DNA from: Rhodococcus sp. CH91
GTDB taxonomy: Bacteria; Actinomycetota; Actinomycetes; Mycobacteriales; Mycobacteriaceae
Length of the DNA stretch: 64,000 bases
Reading direction: 5' to 3'
Assembly (NCBI RefSeq): GCF_022554085.1
Contig: NZ_JAKFYR010000001.1
Span: forward strand, 496,001-560,000
Each line of letters begins with the position of its first letter. Positions within the stretch are counted from its first letter, which is position 1. The position numbers were made by a program, and so were the translations under genes. The notes under the pieces are model-generated. The model was not told the origin of the DNA. It worked only from the letters and a program-made list of their open reading frames with translations, and searched no databases. Below are positions 1 to 8,596 of the stretch, piece by piece.

Positions 1-600
1 GCGGAATGCGACGCCCGTCGGGTGCGGGACATGCGGCTGCTGAACGACCCGTTCGGGATGCCGCTCGAGTTGTACAGCGGCCCGTCGCTGGTGCACGACC
101 CGCTAGAAATCCGGCATGTTCGCGAGTTCGTGACCGGTGATCTCGGAATGGGTCACGTCGTCTTCGGTGGTCCCGAAGCCGGCGACGCACTGACCTTCTA
201 CCGCGACGTTCTCGGTTTCGTCGATCGCAACACCATGCGTGCGATGGGGCCGGACGGCACGCGGGGCGACGAACGGATCACGTTCCTCGGCTGCAACCGT
301 CGCCACCACACCGTGGCGTTGATGAAGCGGCCCGGGCCCGCTCAGCTGATCCACTTCATGGTGGAGGTCGGTTCGATCGACGATGTCGGCCGTGTCTACG
401 ATCGTGCGCTCGACTCGGGTATCCCGCAACGCCTTTCGCTGGGCCGGCACAGCAACGACGGGATGGTCTCGTTCTATTCGACGACGCCCGACGGTTTCAC
501 CATCGAGGTGGGATGCGAAGGACGCCTGATCGAGCCCGGGACACCGACCTACGAAACCACGGCCACCAGTTACTGGGGGCACAGAAAGGTGAGTGCATGA
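1..600 (+). CDS. Type I extradiol ring-cleavage dioxygenase, 5' end outside the window
   Basis: The frame is open from base 1, so the N-terminal domain lies outside the window; the GTG at 22 is not a convincing start. The visible C-terminal half is a vicinal-oxygen-chelate domain. Numbering from the GTG at 22, the likely Fe(II) ligands are His45 (GMGHVVF), His111 (LIHFMVEV) and Glu163 (IEVGCEG). Their spacing of 66 and 52 residues is close to that of BphC-type enzymes, and a His at 95/96 and Tyr153 fit the catalytic His and Tyr. The family cleaves catechols next to the hydroxyls, as in HsaC and BphC. It overlaps the next gene by ATGA and shares the operon with a meta-cleavage-product hydrolase at 5854. 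Substrate unknown; a steroid-type or biphenyl-type catechol is possible. Confidence 0.85.
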   Translation, partial: AECDARRVRDMRLLNDPFGMPLELYSGPSLVHDPLEIRHVREFVTGDLGMGHVVFGGPEAGDALTFYRDVLGFVDRNTMRAMGPDGTRGDERITFLGCNRRHHTVALMKRPGPAQLIHFMVEVGSIDDVGRVYDRALDSGIPQRLSLGRHSNDGMVSFYSTTPDGFTIEVGCEGRLIEPGTPTYETTATSYWGHRKVSA

Positions 601-2147
601 CGTCGTCGCTCGAGTGCGATGTCCTCGTGGTCGGCGGCGGTGCAGGCGCCCTGACAGGCGCTCTCACCGCCGCCACTCTCGGTCTCGACGTGATCCTCGC
701 GGAGAAGACCGAGTATCTGGGAGGTACAGCCGCCTACGCCGGAGCCGGACTGTGGTTGCCGCTGAACAAGATCTCCGCCGCTGCCTTCCCCGATTCCCGG
801 GAGGAGGTCGGTGACTATGTCGCCGCGACGACGGACGACACCGGATTCGCCGATCTGCGTACGGCATATCTCGATGCCGCGCCGGAGATGATCGATTTCC
901 TGCTCCAGGACCATTCCCTCGATTTCTACTGGCGCGCATTCCCCGACTACTACCCGGACGCACCCGGTTACAAGCCCCAGGGCCGCGCCATCTTCCCGAA
1001 GCCGCTGCCCGCCTGGGCGCTGGGCGACCTGATCCACCTGATCCGGCCGGAACTGCCGTTGATCCGCGGCGGCCACGACACGGGTAGCCGGGTGGAAGGG
1101 GGACGCGCGCTGCTGGGACGTCTCATCCAGGCCTGTGTGCGTGCGGGTGTGCGGATCGAACTCGAGTCGCCTCTGGTCGAACTCGAAACCCGGGACGGTG
1201 CCGTCGTCGGCGCCCGGCTCGGGGGGCCGGAGGGTGACGTGCGCGTCCGTGCCCGCGCCGGTGTCCTGCTGGCCGCCGGCGGATTCGACCACGACATCGA
1301 GCTGCGGAAGCGGGAGGGCCATCCCGTCGAATCCGGTTGGCAGATGGGCGCTCCCGGAAGTACCGGTGAGGTGCTGGCGGAGGCCCGCCGCATCGGTGCC
1401 GGTGCCGACCTGCTGCACGAAGCCTGGTGGACTCCGGCCTTCCGGACTCCGCTCGGCCCGTCCTTCCGGGTGCGCGAGCGGGGTCACCCCGGTTCGATCG
1501 TCGTCGATCAGGACGGTCGCCGCTTCTGCAACGAATCGCTTCCCTACGACCGCATCGGCCGGGCATTCCGCACCGGGGTACTGAACGGCACCCTGACCCT
1601 GCCGGCCTGGTTCATCGTCGATCAGGCGTACGTCGATCGCTACGGGCTCAACGGTGAGCCGCCGCGTGCCCCTGTTCCGGAGGAGTGGCTCGCCGGCGGG
1701 TTCGCGTATTGCGGCGACGACCTGGAGAAGCTCGCTGCGGCCCTGGGCATTCCGGGGGACAATCTGGTGGAGACGGTGGAGCGGTTCAACGGATTCGCCG
1801 AGACCGGCGTGGACGAGGACTTCGGTCGAGGTGGCAACGCGTTCGACCTGTTCTTCGGCGATCCGGAGGTGGACCCGAATCCGGCGCTCGCGCCGCTGAA
1901 GACGGGTCCCTTCTACGCCCTGCCCATGATCCTCAGTGATCTCGGTACGAAGGGTGGTCTTCGCGCCGATCCGCATGCCCGGGTTCTCGACGAGTCCGGT
2001 ACGCCGATCCCCGGGTTGTACGCGGCCGGGAACATCATGGCCTCGTGGACGGGATCCTGCTATCCCGGTCCCGGTGCCCCGATCGGGTCGTCGATGGTCT
2101 TCGGGTACCTCGCCGCGAGGCACATGGTGGACAGGGCTGCGACGTGA
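597..2147 (+). CDS. KstD-like FAD-dependent dehydrogenase (first of three)
   Basis: A 516-residue flavoprotein of the 3-ketosteroid delta-1-dehydrogenase / fumarate reductase flavoprotein family. The ATG at 597 overlaps the upstream stop (ATGA), so an in-frame extension back to 513 is unlikely. A Rossmann FAD motif VVGGGAGA lies at residues 11-18, and the C-terminal signature GLYAAGNIMAS...YPGPGAPIG is the KstD-type FAD and active-site segment, with its Tyr kept. KstDs introduce a double bond into ring A of 3-ketosteroids using a flavin and an external acceptor. Context with an extradiol dioxygenase and an MCP hydrolase fits ring degradation. It could also be a dehydrogenase for another cyclic ketone; the exact substrate is not visible. 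Confidence 0.85.
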   Translation: MTSSLECDVLVVGGGAGALTGALTAATLGLDVILAEKTEYLGGTAAYAGAGLWLPLNKISAAAFPDSREEVGDYVAATTDDTGFADLRTAYLDAAPEMIDFLLQDHSLDFYWRAFPDYYPDAPGYKPQGRAIFPKPLPAWALGDLIHLIRPELPLIRGGHDTGSRVEGGRALLGRLIQACVRAGVRIELESPLVELETRDGAVVGARLGGPEGDVRVRARAGVLLAAGGFDHDIELRKREGHPVESGWQMGAPGSTGEVLAEARRIGAGADLLHEAWWTPAFRTPLGPSFRVRERGHPGSIVVDQDGRRFCNESLPYDRIGRAFRTGVLNGTLTLPAWFIVDQAYVDRYGLNGEPPRAPVPEEWLAGGFAYCGDDLEKLAAALGIPGDNLVETVERFNGFAETGVDEDFGRGGNAFDLFFGDPEVDPNPALAPLKTGPFYALPMILSDLGTKGGLRADPHARVLDESGTPIPGLYAAGNIMASWTGSCYPGPGAPIGSSMVFGYLAARHMVDRAAT

Positions 2148-3223
2148 GTGGGTCCGGACTGCCGTCCGGCGCGGTGGCGACCGCGACCGGCGATCCGGAT
2201 CCCCGGCTCGCGGACTGGGATCGGCTCGCGCAGTGGCTCCGCGGCCGGGAAATCGGACCCGACCCGGGCAGTCCCGTCGAGGTGCTCGCCGGGGGCACGC
2301 AGAACATCCTCATCCGGTACACGCATGCAGGTCGTGACCTGGTGCTTCGTCGCCCGCCCCTGCATCTGCGCGCGAGCAGCAACGCGGTGCTCCGTCGAGA
2401 GGTCGAGATTCTCGGCGCACTTGCCGGGAGTACCGTCCCGCACGCCGGTCTCGTCGCGGCATGCACCGACGAGAGTGTCACGGGGTGGGTCTTCTACGTC
2501 ATGGAGATGGTCGACGGATTCAACCCCGCCGTCACCCTCCCAGCCCGATTCGTCGACGATCGGAATCTGAGGCGTGATATCGCGTTCCATGCGATGGATG
2601 TCCTCGCCACGATGGGAAACCTGGACTACCGCAGCGTCGGTCTCGGAGAATTCGGGAAGCCCGACGGCTTCCTGGAACGTCAGGTTCCTCGATGGTTGCG
2701 GGAGCTCGAATCGTTCGGCGCCCTGGATGGTTACGAGGGTGTGGAACTTCCGGGTCTCGAGCGCATCGTGGAATGGCTACGAGCTCGGCGGCCGGCCACC
2801 TTCCGGCCCGGCATCATGCACGGCGATTATCATCTCGCCAATCTGATCTTCTCGGAGCGCGATGCCCGCGTCCTCGCGGTGGTCGACTGGGAGATGGCCA
2901 CCATCGGTGATCCACTTCTCGACCTCGGCCGGTTCCTGGCGACCTGGCCGTCTGCCGGCGAACCGATCGGAACCGCCGGGCCCATCTACCTCACTGACGG
3001 GCTTCCCCGGGCCGATGAGCTGGTGGAAAGGTACGCCGCCACCAGCGAACTCGATGTGAGCGCCGTGGATTGGTACATCGTGCTCGCCTGTTTCAAGATC
3101 GGCGTCATCCTCGAAGGAACCCACGCGCGTTCGTGCGCGGGACTGGCCGACCCCGCCGTCGGCGCGCGGTTGCATCGGATGAGCCAAGCCCTGTTCCACC
3201 GCGCAGAAAGAATCGTCTCGTGA
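2144..3223 (+). CDS. APH-like phosphotransferase family protein
   Basis: A 359-residue protein-kinase-like fold of the aminoglycoside phosphotransferase / choline kinase superfamily. The GTG at 2144 overlaps the previous stop (GTGA). The catalytic Brenner motif is present as HGDYHLAN with Asp228, followed by VVDWEMATIGDP with the metal-binding Asp248. Such proteins recur in actinobacterial acyl-CoA and steroid catabolic operons and resemble the APH-like domain of eukaryotic ACAD10/ACAD11, which act on hydroxyacyl-CoA. A role in phosphorylating a hydroxylated catabolic intermediate is therefore more likely than antibiotic resistance. This functional assignment is inference; the family call is firm. 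Confidence 0.85.
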   Translation: MSGSGLPSGAVATATGDPDPRLADWDRLAQWLRGREIGPDPGSPVEVLAGGTQNILIRYTHAGRDLVLRRPPLHLRASSNAVLRREVEILGALAGSTVPHAGLVAACTDESVTGWVFYVMEMVDGFNPAVTLPARFVDDRNLRRDIAFHAMDVLATMGNLDYRSVGLGEFGKPDGFLERQVPRWLRELESFGALDGYEGVELPGLERIVEWLRARRPATFRPGIMHGDYHLANLIFSERDARVLAVVDWEMATIGDPLLDLGRFLATWPSAGEPIGTAGPIYLTDGLPRADELVERYAATSELDVSAVDWYIVLACFKIGVILEGTHARSCAGLADPAVGARLHRMSQALFHRAERIVS

Positions 3224-4002
3224 CCACCATTCCCCAGCACGTCCCCACCGACCCGCTGTTCGACGTCCGCGGCAAGGCGGTGTTGATCACGGGAGGTACG
3301 CGCGGCCTCGGTCTGCAGATGGCCCATGCCTTCGCGGCACGTGGCGCGAACGTGATCGTCGCCAGTCGCAAGTCGGCCGCGTGCGAGGAGGTCGCGGCGG
3401 AGCTGCGCGAGAGCTACGGCGTCGACGCCGGTGCGTATGCCTGCAACGTGAGTGACTGGTCGCAGTGCGACAGCCTGATGGAGACGGTGCACGAGCGGTT
3501 CGGTCAACTCGACGTGCTGGTGAACAACGCGGGACTCTCGCCGTTGTATCCGAGTCTGGACAAGGTCGAGGAAGCCCTGTTCGACAAGGTGATCGGCGTC
3601 AATCTGCGGGGTCCTTTCCGGTTGTCGGTGCTGGCCGGCACCCGGATGGCCGAAGGCCGAGGTGGTTCGATCGTCAACATCACCTCGACCCAGTCGATCA
3701 AGCCGAGACCACATGCTCTGCCCTATGCGGCCGCGAAGGCCGGATTGAATGCTGTGACAGAGGGTCTCGCCCACGCCTTCGGTCCGTCCGTCCGGGTCAA
3801 CGCGATCCTGTGCGGGCCGTTCCTGACCGAAGTGTCCGAGGCGTGGGACATGGAGGAATTCGAGGAGCGGGCACAACGGACGATGGCCCTGCAGCGCGGT
3901 GGTCGCCCGGAGGAGATCGTCGGTGCGGCACTGTATTACGCCAGTGACGCGTCGAGCTTCGCCACCGGGGCAGTGCTGCGTCTCGACGGCGGCTACGTCT
4001 GA
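3220..4002 (+). CDS. Short-chain dehydrogenase/reductase
   Basis: A 260-residue classical SDR. The GTG at 3220 overlaps the upstream stop by four bases, which fixes the start within the operon. The nucleotide-binding glycine motif TGGTRGLG is at residues 24-31, NNAG at 102-105, catalytic Ser156, and the YxxxK pair Tyr169/Lys173 (YAAAK). Basic residues after the second beta strand (VASRK) suggest NADPH preference. It probably interconverts a hydroxyl and a ketone on the operon's cyclic substrate, as hydroxysteroid dehydrogenases do. Substrate not determined. Confidence 0.9.
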   Translation: MTTIPQHVPTDPLFDVRGKAVLITGGTRGLGLQMAHAFAARGANVIVASRKSAACEEVAAELRESYGVDAGAYACNVSDWSQCDSLMETVHERFGQLDVLVNNAGLSPLYPSLDKVEEALFDKVIGVNLRGPFRLSVLAGTRMAEGRGGSIVNITSTQSIKPRPHALPYAAAKAGLNAVTEGLAHAFGPSVRVNAILCGPFLTEVSEAWDMEEFEERAQRTMALQRGGRPEEIVGAALYYASDASSFATGAVLRLDGGYV

Positions 4003-4106
4003 GGGGTCGCGCGGTGTGCCGGGATCCGTGGTGACGGCGGAATCCGGTCTCATCCCCCGGCACAGAACTCTGTCGGCCGCCCTCCGCGACTTCTAGGTTC
4101 GCTCGT

Positions 4107-5825
4107 ATGGGAACGCACAGTTCGGATCTGATCGTCCAGCGGAACGTCGAAGTGCCGATGCGAGACGGCACGATCCTGAGGGCCGATCTCTACCGTCCCG
4201 CAGCCGAGGGCCCCTTCCCGACACTGCTCCAGCGCACGCCGTACAGCAAGGATTTCGACCCCGGTCTCTGGGTGGTGCTCGACCCGATCAAGGCGGCCTC
4301 CGCCGGTTTCGCGGTCGTCGTCCAGGACGTTCGCGGGCGAGGGCGTTCCGACGGCGACTTCTACCCTTTCACCGCCGAAGCCCAGGACGGCGAGGACTCG
4401 GTGGCGTGGGTGCGCGAACAGAGTTGGTGCAACGGAGCTGTCGGCATGTACGGCAGTTCGTACATGGCCGCCGCTGCGTGGCAGGCTGCCAAACGCTCAC
4501 CCGAAGGACTGATGGCCCTCGCTCCGTTCCAGGCCAGCAGCGATTACTACGAGGGTCGCAGCTATCGTGGCGGCGCCTTCGAACTCGGCGCTCTGCTGGG
4601 TGTCTCGCTCAACGCCCTCGGTGGTGGCATCGCGCACCGGATGATCAAACGCGGCGAGTTGCGTCCCTCCGCCGCACGCGAGGCACGGGAAGCCGTCAAC
4701 GATCTGGCTCCCTGGGCGCGGACCGCGCCCGTCGAGAAGCTGCGCGAGACGGTCCTCGGCGACATCGCCCCGTTCTTCTTCGACTGGGCCGCCGCGAACG
4801 ATCCCGCCTCCGAGATCTGGACCTCTCTGTCGGTGGAGTCGTGCTATCCGGATGTCGACATGCCGGTCCTGCACCTCAGCTCGTGGTACGACCAGGCGCA
4901 CGTGGGCACCCTGCGCAATTTCGAGGGCATGACCACGCGCGCCCCCGAATCGGTGCGCGACCAGCAGTTCCTGCTCATGGGTCCGTGGGCACACCGCGTT
5001 CCGCGGGGCAGCACCCTGGGCCAGTTGAAGATCGGCGACCTCTACTTCGGTACCGGCGCAATGTTCGACATGGACAACCTCCAGATCCGTTTCTTCCGTA
5101 GCGTTCTGGACGGTGAGCCCGCGGCGTGGCCGTATCCGGAACGCGTCCGGCTGTTCATGATGGGGGAGAACGCCTGGCGCGACTATCCGCAGTGGCCTCC
5201 GGCCGAGGCGCAGGTACGCCGTCTGCACCTGGCCGGGAACGGCACCGCCACCCGGCAGGACGGCAGCCTGTCCTGGGAAGTACCCGCGGTGGAGGTCTCC
5301 GACAGCTGGCGGCACGACCCGGAGAATCCCGTGCCCACGCTCGGCGGCGCGCACATGACCCCCGAAGCGGTCTGCCCGGCCGGCCCGGTCGAGCAGACCG
5401 ACGTGCAGCGACGGGACGACGTGGTCGTGTTCACCGGCCCCGAACTCACCGAGGATCTGGACGTCATCGGCTGGGTCGACGCCGAACTGTGGGTGGACGG
5501 CAGTGCCGTCGAGGCCGACTACTCGATCACGCTCAGCGACGTCCATCCGGACGGTCGCAGTTACAACGTCTGCGACGGCTACCTGCACGTCCCTGCGGGC
5601 ACCGCGACAGCGGACGCCCCCTTACGGATCGGCCTCGGAGCCACCGCACAACGTTTCCGGGCGGGTCACCGCATCCGCGTGCACATCGCAGGCAGTTCGT
5701 CGCCACGTCACCCGATCGTCGGGGGCATCGACGGCGCGGTGCGCACCCAGACCGTCCGTTCCGGGGGTGTGGCGGCGTCGGCGGTACTGCTACCGGTGGT
5801 CGCCGCGGATCCGACCGCTCCCTGA
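4107..5825 (+). CDS. CocE/NonD family hydrolase
   Basis: A 572-residue X-Pro dipeptidyl-peptidase-like (S15) alpha/beta hydrolase, nearly the length of rhodococcal cocaine esterase. The nucleophile elbow is GSSYM with Ser118; a SSWYDQ segment supplies the likely catalytic Asp and GPWAHR the His. The C-terminal third is the jelly-roll domain of the family (ELTEDLDVIGWVDAEL). No secretion signal is seen, so it should act in the cytoplasm on an ester or amide. It lies 104 bases after the SDR and 28 bases before the next hydrolase, so it probably stays in the same transcript. Substrate unknown. Confidence 0.88.
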   Translation: MGTHSSDLIVQRNVEVPMRDGTILRADLYRPAAEGPFPTLLQRTPYSKDFDPGLWVVLDPIKAASAGFAVVVQDVRGRGRSDGDFYPFTAEAQDGEDSVAWVREQSWCNGAVGMYGSSYMAAAAWQAAKRSPEGLMALAPFQASSDYYEGRSYRGGAFELGALLGVSLNALGGGIAHRMIKRGELRPSAAREAREAVNDLAPWARTAPVEKLRETVLGDIAPFFFDWAAANDPASEIWTSLSVESCYPDVDMPVLHLSSWYDQAHVGTLRNFEGMTTRAPESVRDQQFLLMGPWAHRVPRGSTLGQLKIGDLYFGTGAMFDMDNLQIRFFRSVLDGEPAAWPYPERVRLFMMGENAWRDYPQWPPAEAQVRRLHLAGNGTATRQDGSLSWEVPAVEVSDSWRHDPENPVPTLGGAHMTPEAVCPAGPVEQTDVQRRDDVVVFTGPELTEDLDVIGWVDAELWVDGSAVEADYSITLSDVHPDGRSYNVCDGYLHVPAGTATADAPLRIGLGATAQRFRAGHRIRVHIAGSSSPRHPIVGGIDGAVRTQTVRSGGVAASAVLLPVVAADPTAP

Positions 5826-5853
5826 CCCGTTCGTCACCTCGATAGGAGACCAG

Positions 5854-6735
5854 ATGCTGCACACGGTGGATACGACCCGTGAAGGAACACGACGCACGTT
5901 CGACGGCGTCACTCCGCTGAGCTACCACATCGCCGGCGAGGGTGAGACCCTCGTCATGCTGCACGGTTCCGGACCCGGTGTCTCGGGATGGGGCAATTTC
6001 GGCGCCAACCTCCCGCTGTTCTCGCAGCACTTCCGCACGATCATCCCGGACCAGCCCGGTTTCGGCCGGAGCCCGCGTCCGGAGATGGATCGTCCCTATC
6101 ACCGGATCTCGTCGGACGCGATCGCCGCCCTTCTCGACGACCTGGGCGTGGAGAAGGCGCATGTGCTGGGCAACTCGATGGGCGGCAGCGTCGCGGCCCG
6201 CTTCGCACTCGATCATCCGGACCGTCTCGACAAGCTGGTGCTGATGGGGCCGGGCGGCGTCGGTGCCGCGATCTCGGCGCCCTCCCCGCCCGAGGGGCTC
6301 GCTCGTCTGGTCGAGTTCGCCCAGGACCCCACGCGCGAGCGACTGGTCGCGTGGATGAAGACGATGGTCAGCGACAAGGCTTTCATCACCGAGGAGCTCA
6401 TCGAGGAACGGTGGCGCAACGCGATGGAACCCGGCGCCGTCGAGTGGCTCCGTCTCTTCTTCTCCCACATCGGCGGCAAGAGCAAACGCCCCACAGAGGA
6501 GATCCCGTTGTGGGCCCAGGTGCCCAAGATCGCAGCTCCGACCTTGATCACCTGGGGCCGTGACGACCGGGTCACCCCGCTGGAGATGGCGTGGCTTCCC
6601 CTGCGTCAGATGCGCGAGGTCGAGCTCCACGTCTTCTCGGGGTGCGGCCACTGGGCGATGACGGAGAAGCGTGAACAGTTCGAGCGCGTGGTCATGGAGT
6701 TCCTGACCCGCCCAGTTGCCACATCCGTGGCGTGA
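5854..6735 (+). CDS. Alpha/beta hydrolase, meta-cleavage-product (HsaD/BphD-like) type
   Basis: A 293-residue alpha/beta hydrolase beginning at the ATG at 5854 after a GGAG ribosome site. The triad is visible as Ser108 (GNSMGG), Asp238 (GRDDRVTP, GxxDxxxP) and His266 (GCGHWAM), close to the numbering of BphD, and the oxyanion segment LHGSGPGVSGWGN is typical of C-C bond hydrolases. These enzymes hydrolyse the vinylogous 1,5-diketone made by an extradiol dioxygenase. The dioxygenase at the start of the window is its natural partner. The call is strong by motif; whether the substrate is steroid-derived is inference. Confidence 0.88.
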   Translation: MLHTVDTTREGTRRTFDGVTPLSYHIAGEGETLVMLHGSGPGVSGWGNFGANLPLFSQHFRTIIPDQPGFGRSPRPEMDRPYHRISSDAIAALLDDLGVEKAHVLGNSMGGSVAARFALDHPDRLDKLVLMGPGGVGAAISAPSPPEGLARLVEFAQDPTRERLVAWMKTMVSDKAFITEELIEERWRNAMEPGAVEWLRLFFSHIGGKSKRPTEEIPLWAQVPKIAAPTLITWGRDDRVTPLEMAWLPLRQMREVELHVFSGCGHWAMTEKREQFERVVMEFLTRPVATSVA

Positions 6736-6749
6736 ATCGGAGGTACGAG

Positions 6750-7058
6750 ATGCAGGTTCGTTCGGGTCAGCGCTACATCAGCGCGGTGTGCGCGACGTCG
6801 ATCGTGGTGGTCAAGGGACCGCAGTCCGATATCGATCTGCGCTGCGGCGGAACGGCGATGCTGGCCGCCGGCAGCGAGGTCGAATCCCGCCCGGGGCCCG
6901 CTGCGGGCTACGACCACGGCACGATCATCGGTAAACGCTATTGGGACGAGGAGACCGGCCTCGAGGTCGTGTGCACTTCCGCGGGCCCGGGTTCGCTGAG
7001 TCTGGGTGACCGCGCTCTTCCGGAACGCCCTCCGCAGCCTCTTCCCTCCTCCGACTGA
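6750..7058 (+). CDS. Small conserved protein of unknown function (paralogue A)
   Basis: A 102-residue protein starting at the ATG at 6750, twelve bases after a CGGAGG site; a GTG at 6732 is an alternative. I do not recognise the family. It is clearly homologous along its full length to the 102-residue protein at 29566: both share AT..V.V, L.CGG..M, a GKRY.D.....LE..CT.G.G.L stretch and a PLP.SD C-terminus. Two Cys (in LRCGG and VVCT) are conserved between them. There is no signal peptide or membrane segment. It sits between the MCP hydrolase and two FAD dehydrogenases, so a role in that pathway is likely, but no function is claimed. Confidence 0.8.
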   Translation: MQVRSGQRYISAVCATSIVVVKGPQSDIDLRCGGTAMLAAGSEVESRPGPAAGYDHGTIIGKRYWDEETGLEVVCTSAGPGSLSLGDRALPERPPQPLPSSD

Positions 7059-7102
7059 TCCGCCGACCGACCAGACCGACCGACCCGTAGACAAGGAGTC
7101 CG

Positions 7103-8596
7103 GTGAACGACTTCGCAGCCCTGAAGGAGTCCGAGATCGCCGCGTGGGACCGGCAGGTCGACGTGATCGTCGTCGGGTGCGGTGCCGCCGGCGTCTCGGC
7201 AGCGATCGAGGCGCGCACCACCGGCGCCGAGGTGCTCGCCCTCGAGGCCGCCGGCGAATCCGGTGGCACTTCGGCGATGTCGGGTGGCCTCATCTACCTC
7301 GGAGGCGGAACGGCACTGCAGAAGGCATGCGGATTCGAGGACTCGCCGGAACAGATGGCCCGCTTCCTCATGGCGGCGTGTGGTCCTCACGCCGACGAGG
7401 AGAAGGTGCGGATCTACTGCGAAGGCAGTGTGGCGCACTACGACTGGCTGGTCGAATGCGGTGTGCCGTTCACACCCTCCTTCTGGTCGGCTCCTACCGC
7501 GGAGCCGTGGAACGACGACGGGTTGATGTTCTCGGGAGGAGAGGACGCGGCGCCTTTCGCCGACCTCGTGAAGCCTGCGCCCCGCGGACACTGCCCGGCC
7601 GCACCGACGGCGTCGCGCCATGGAAGTGCCGGTGGGTTCCTGCTCATGCAGGTGCTCGCCCGCCGCGTAGCCGAACTCGGCGTCGAGCAGAGCAACAACA
7701 CGCGCGTGCGGCGCCTGGTCGTCGACGATCGTGGGGCGGTGGTCGGAGTGGTCGCCCGCCGGTTCGGGCAGGATCTGCACCTGGCGGCGCGTCGCGGGGT
7801 GGTACTGGCAGCCGGTGGCTTCATCCACGACGACCGGCTGCTCTCCGAGCATGCTCCGGCCCTGGTCGGCACGGACAAACTCGGGGTGGAGGAGAACGAC
7901 GGATCGGTGCTCCGCGCCGCGATGGCGGTCGGAGCCGCGACGGTACACATGGATGCCGGCGAAGCCGCGTTCTCGGTCCCTCCCGCTCTGGTCAAGCCGG
8001 GCATACTCGTCGATGCGGAGGGCCGGCGGTTCATCAACGAGGATGCCTATCTCGGCCGGGTCGGACAACACGGCCTCTTCCGCCGGGACGGACGGGTCTG
8101 GCTCGTCTTCGACGAGAAGATCTTCGACGCCGCAGAAGAATTCCGCGGCCCGGTGCAGCCCCATGTCGTCGCCGAAACGGTCGAGGAACTCGCGGAGGAA
8201 ACCGGTCTGCCGGTGAGTGCTCTCGTCGAGACCGTAGCGGCCTACAACCGGGCGGCCGAAGCCGGTCGCGACGAGCAGTTCGGAAAATCCGGGCGATGGC
8301 TCGAACCCCTCCGGTCACCCTTCGCGGCCCTCGATGCGCGCGGGCGATTTCGTACCTTCACTCTGGGCGGTCTCCGGACCGACCCGGACGGGGTGGTCCT
8401 CGATCGTGAGGGTCTACCGGTGCCCGGCCTCTATGCAGCCGGCCGGATCGCGTCCGGCATCCCCGCCACCGGCTACGTGAGTGGTGCCTCACTGGGCGAT
8501 TGCACCTTCTTCGGCCGGCGTGCCGGGGCGTCGGCGGCCCTCGCGCGCACCGGGAATTCGACGACAGTGGAGGTCGGCTCGTGCGCAACCAGGTGA
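7103..8596 (+). CDS. KstD-like / fumarate reductase-type FAD dehydrogenase (second of three)
   Basis: A 497-residue flavoprotein starting at a GTG preceded by AAGGAG. The FAD motif VVGCGAAGVSA lies near residues 25-35, with GESGGTSAMSGGLIYLGGG following, and the C-terminal FAD segment is GLYAAGRIASG. Unlike the first copy, the C-terminal active-site stretch is TGYVSGASLG rather than YPGPG, so it belongs to a divergent branch of the family. It probably oxidises or reduces a C=C bond next to a ketone in the same pathway. Its 3' end overlaps the next gene by 16 bases. Confidence 0.82.
   Translation: MNDFAALKESEIAAWDRQVDVIVVGCGAAGVSAAIEARTTGAEVLALEAAGESGGTSAMSGGLIYLGGGTALQKACGFEDSPEQMARFLMAACGPHADEEKVRIYCEGSVAHYDWLVECGVPFTPSFWSAPTAEPWNDDGLMFSGGEDAAPFADLVKPAPRGHCPAAPTASRHGSAGGFLLMQVLARRVAELGVEQSNNTRVRRLVVDDRGAVVGVVARRFGQDLHLAARRGVVLAAGGFIHDDRLLSEHAPALVGTDKLGVEENDGSVLRAAMAVGAATVHMDAGEAAFSVPPALVKPGILVDAEGRRFINEDAYLGRVGQHGLFRRDGRVWLVFDEKIFDAAEEFRGPVQPHVVAETVEELAEETGLPVSALVETVAAYNRAAEAGRDEQFGKSGRWLEPLRSPFAALDARGRFRTFTLGGLRTDPDGVVLDREGLPVPGLYAAGRIASGIPATGYVSGASLGDCTFFGRRAGASAALARTGNSTTVEVGSCATR

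Noticed and set aside
2144-3223. Aminoglycoside resistance kinase
   Set aside because: The APH fold is real, but the catabolic operon context and similarity to acyl-CoA-associated phosphotransferases make antibiotic resistance unlikely.
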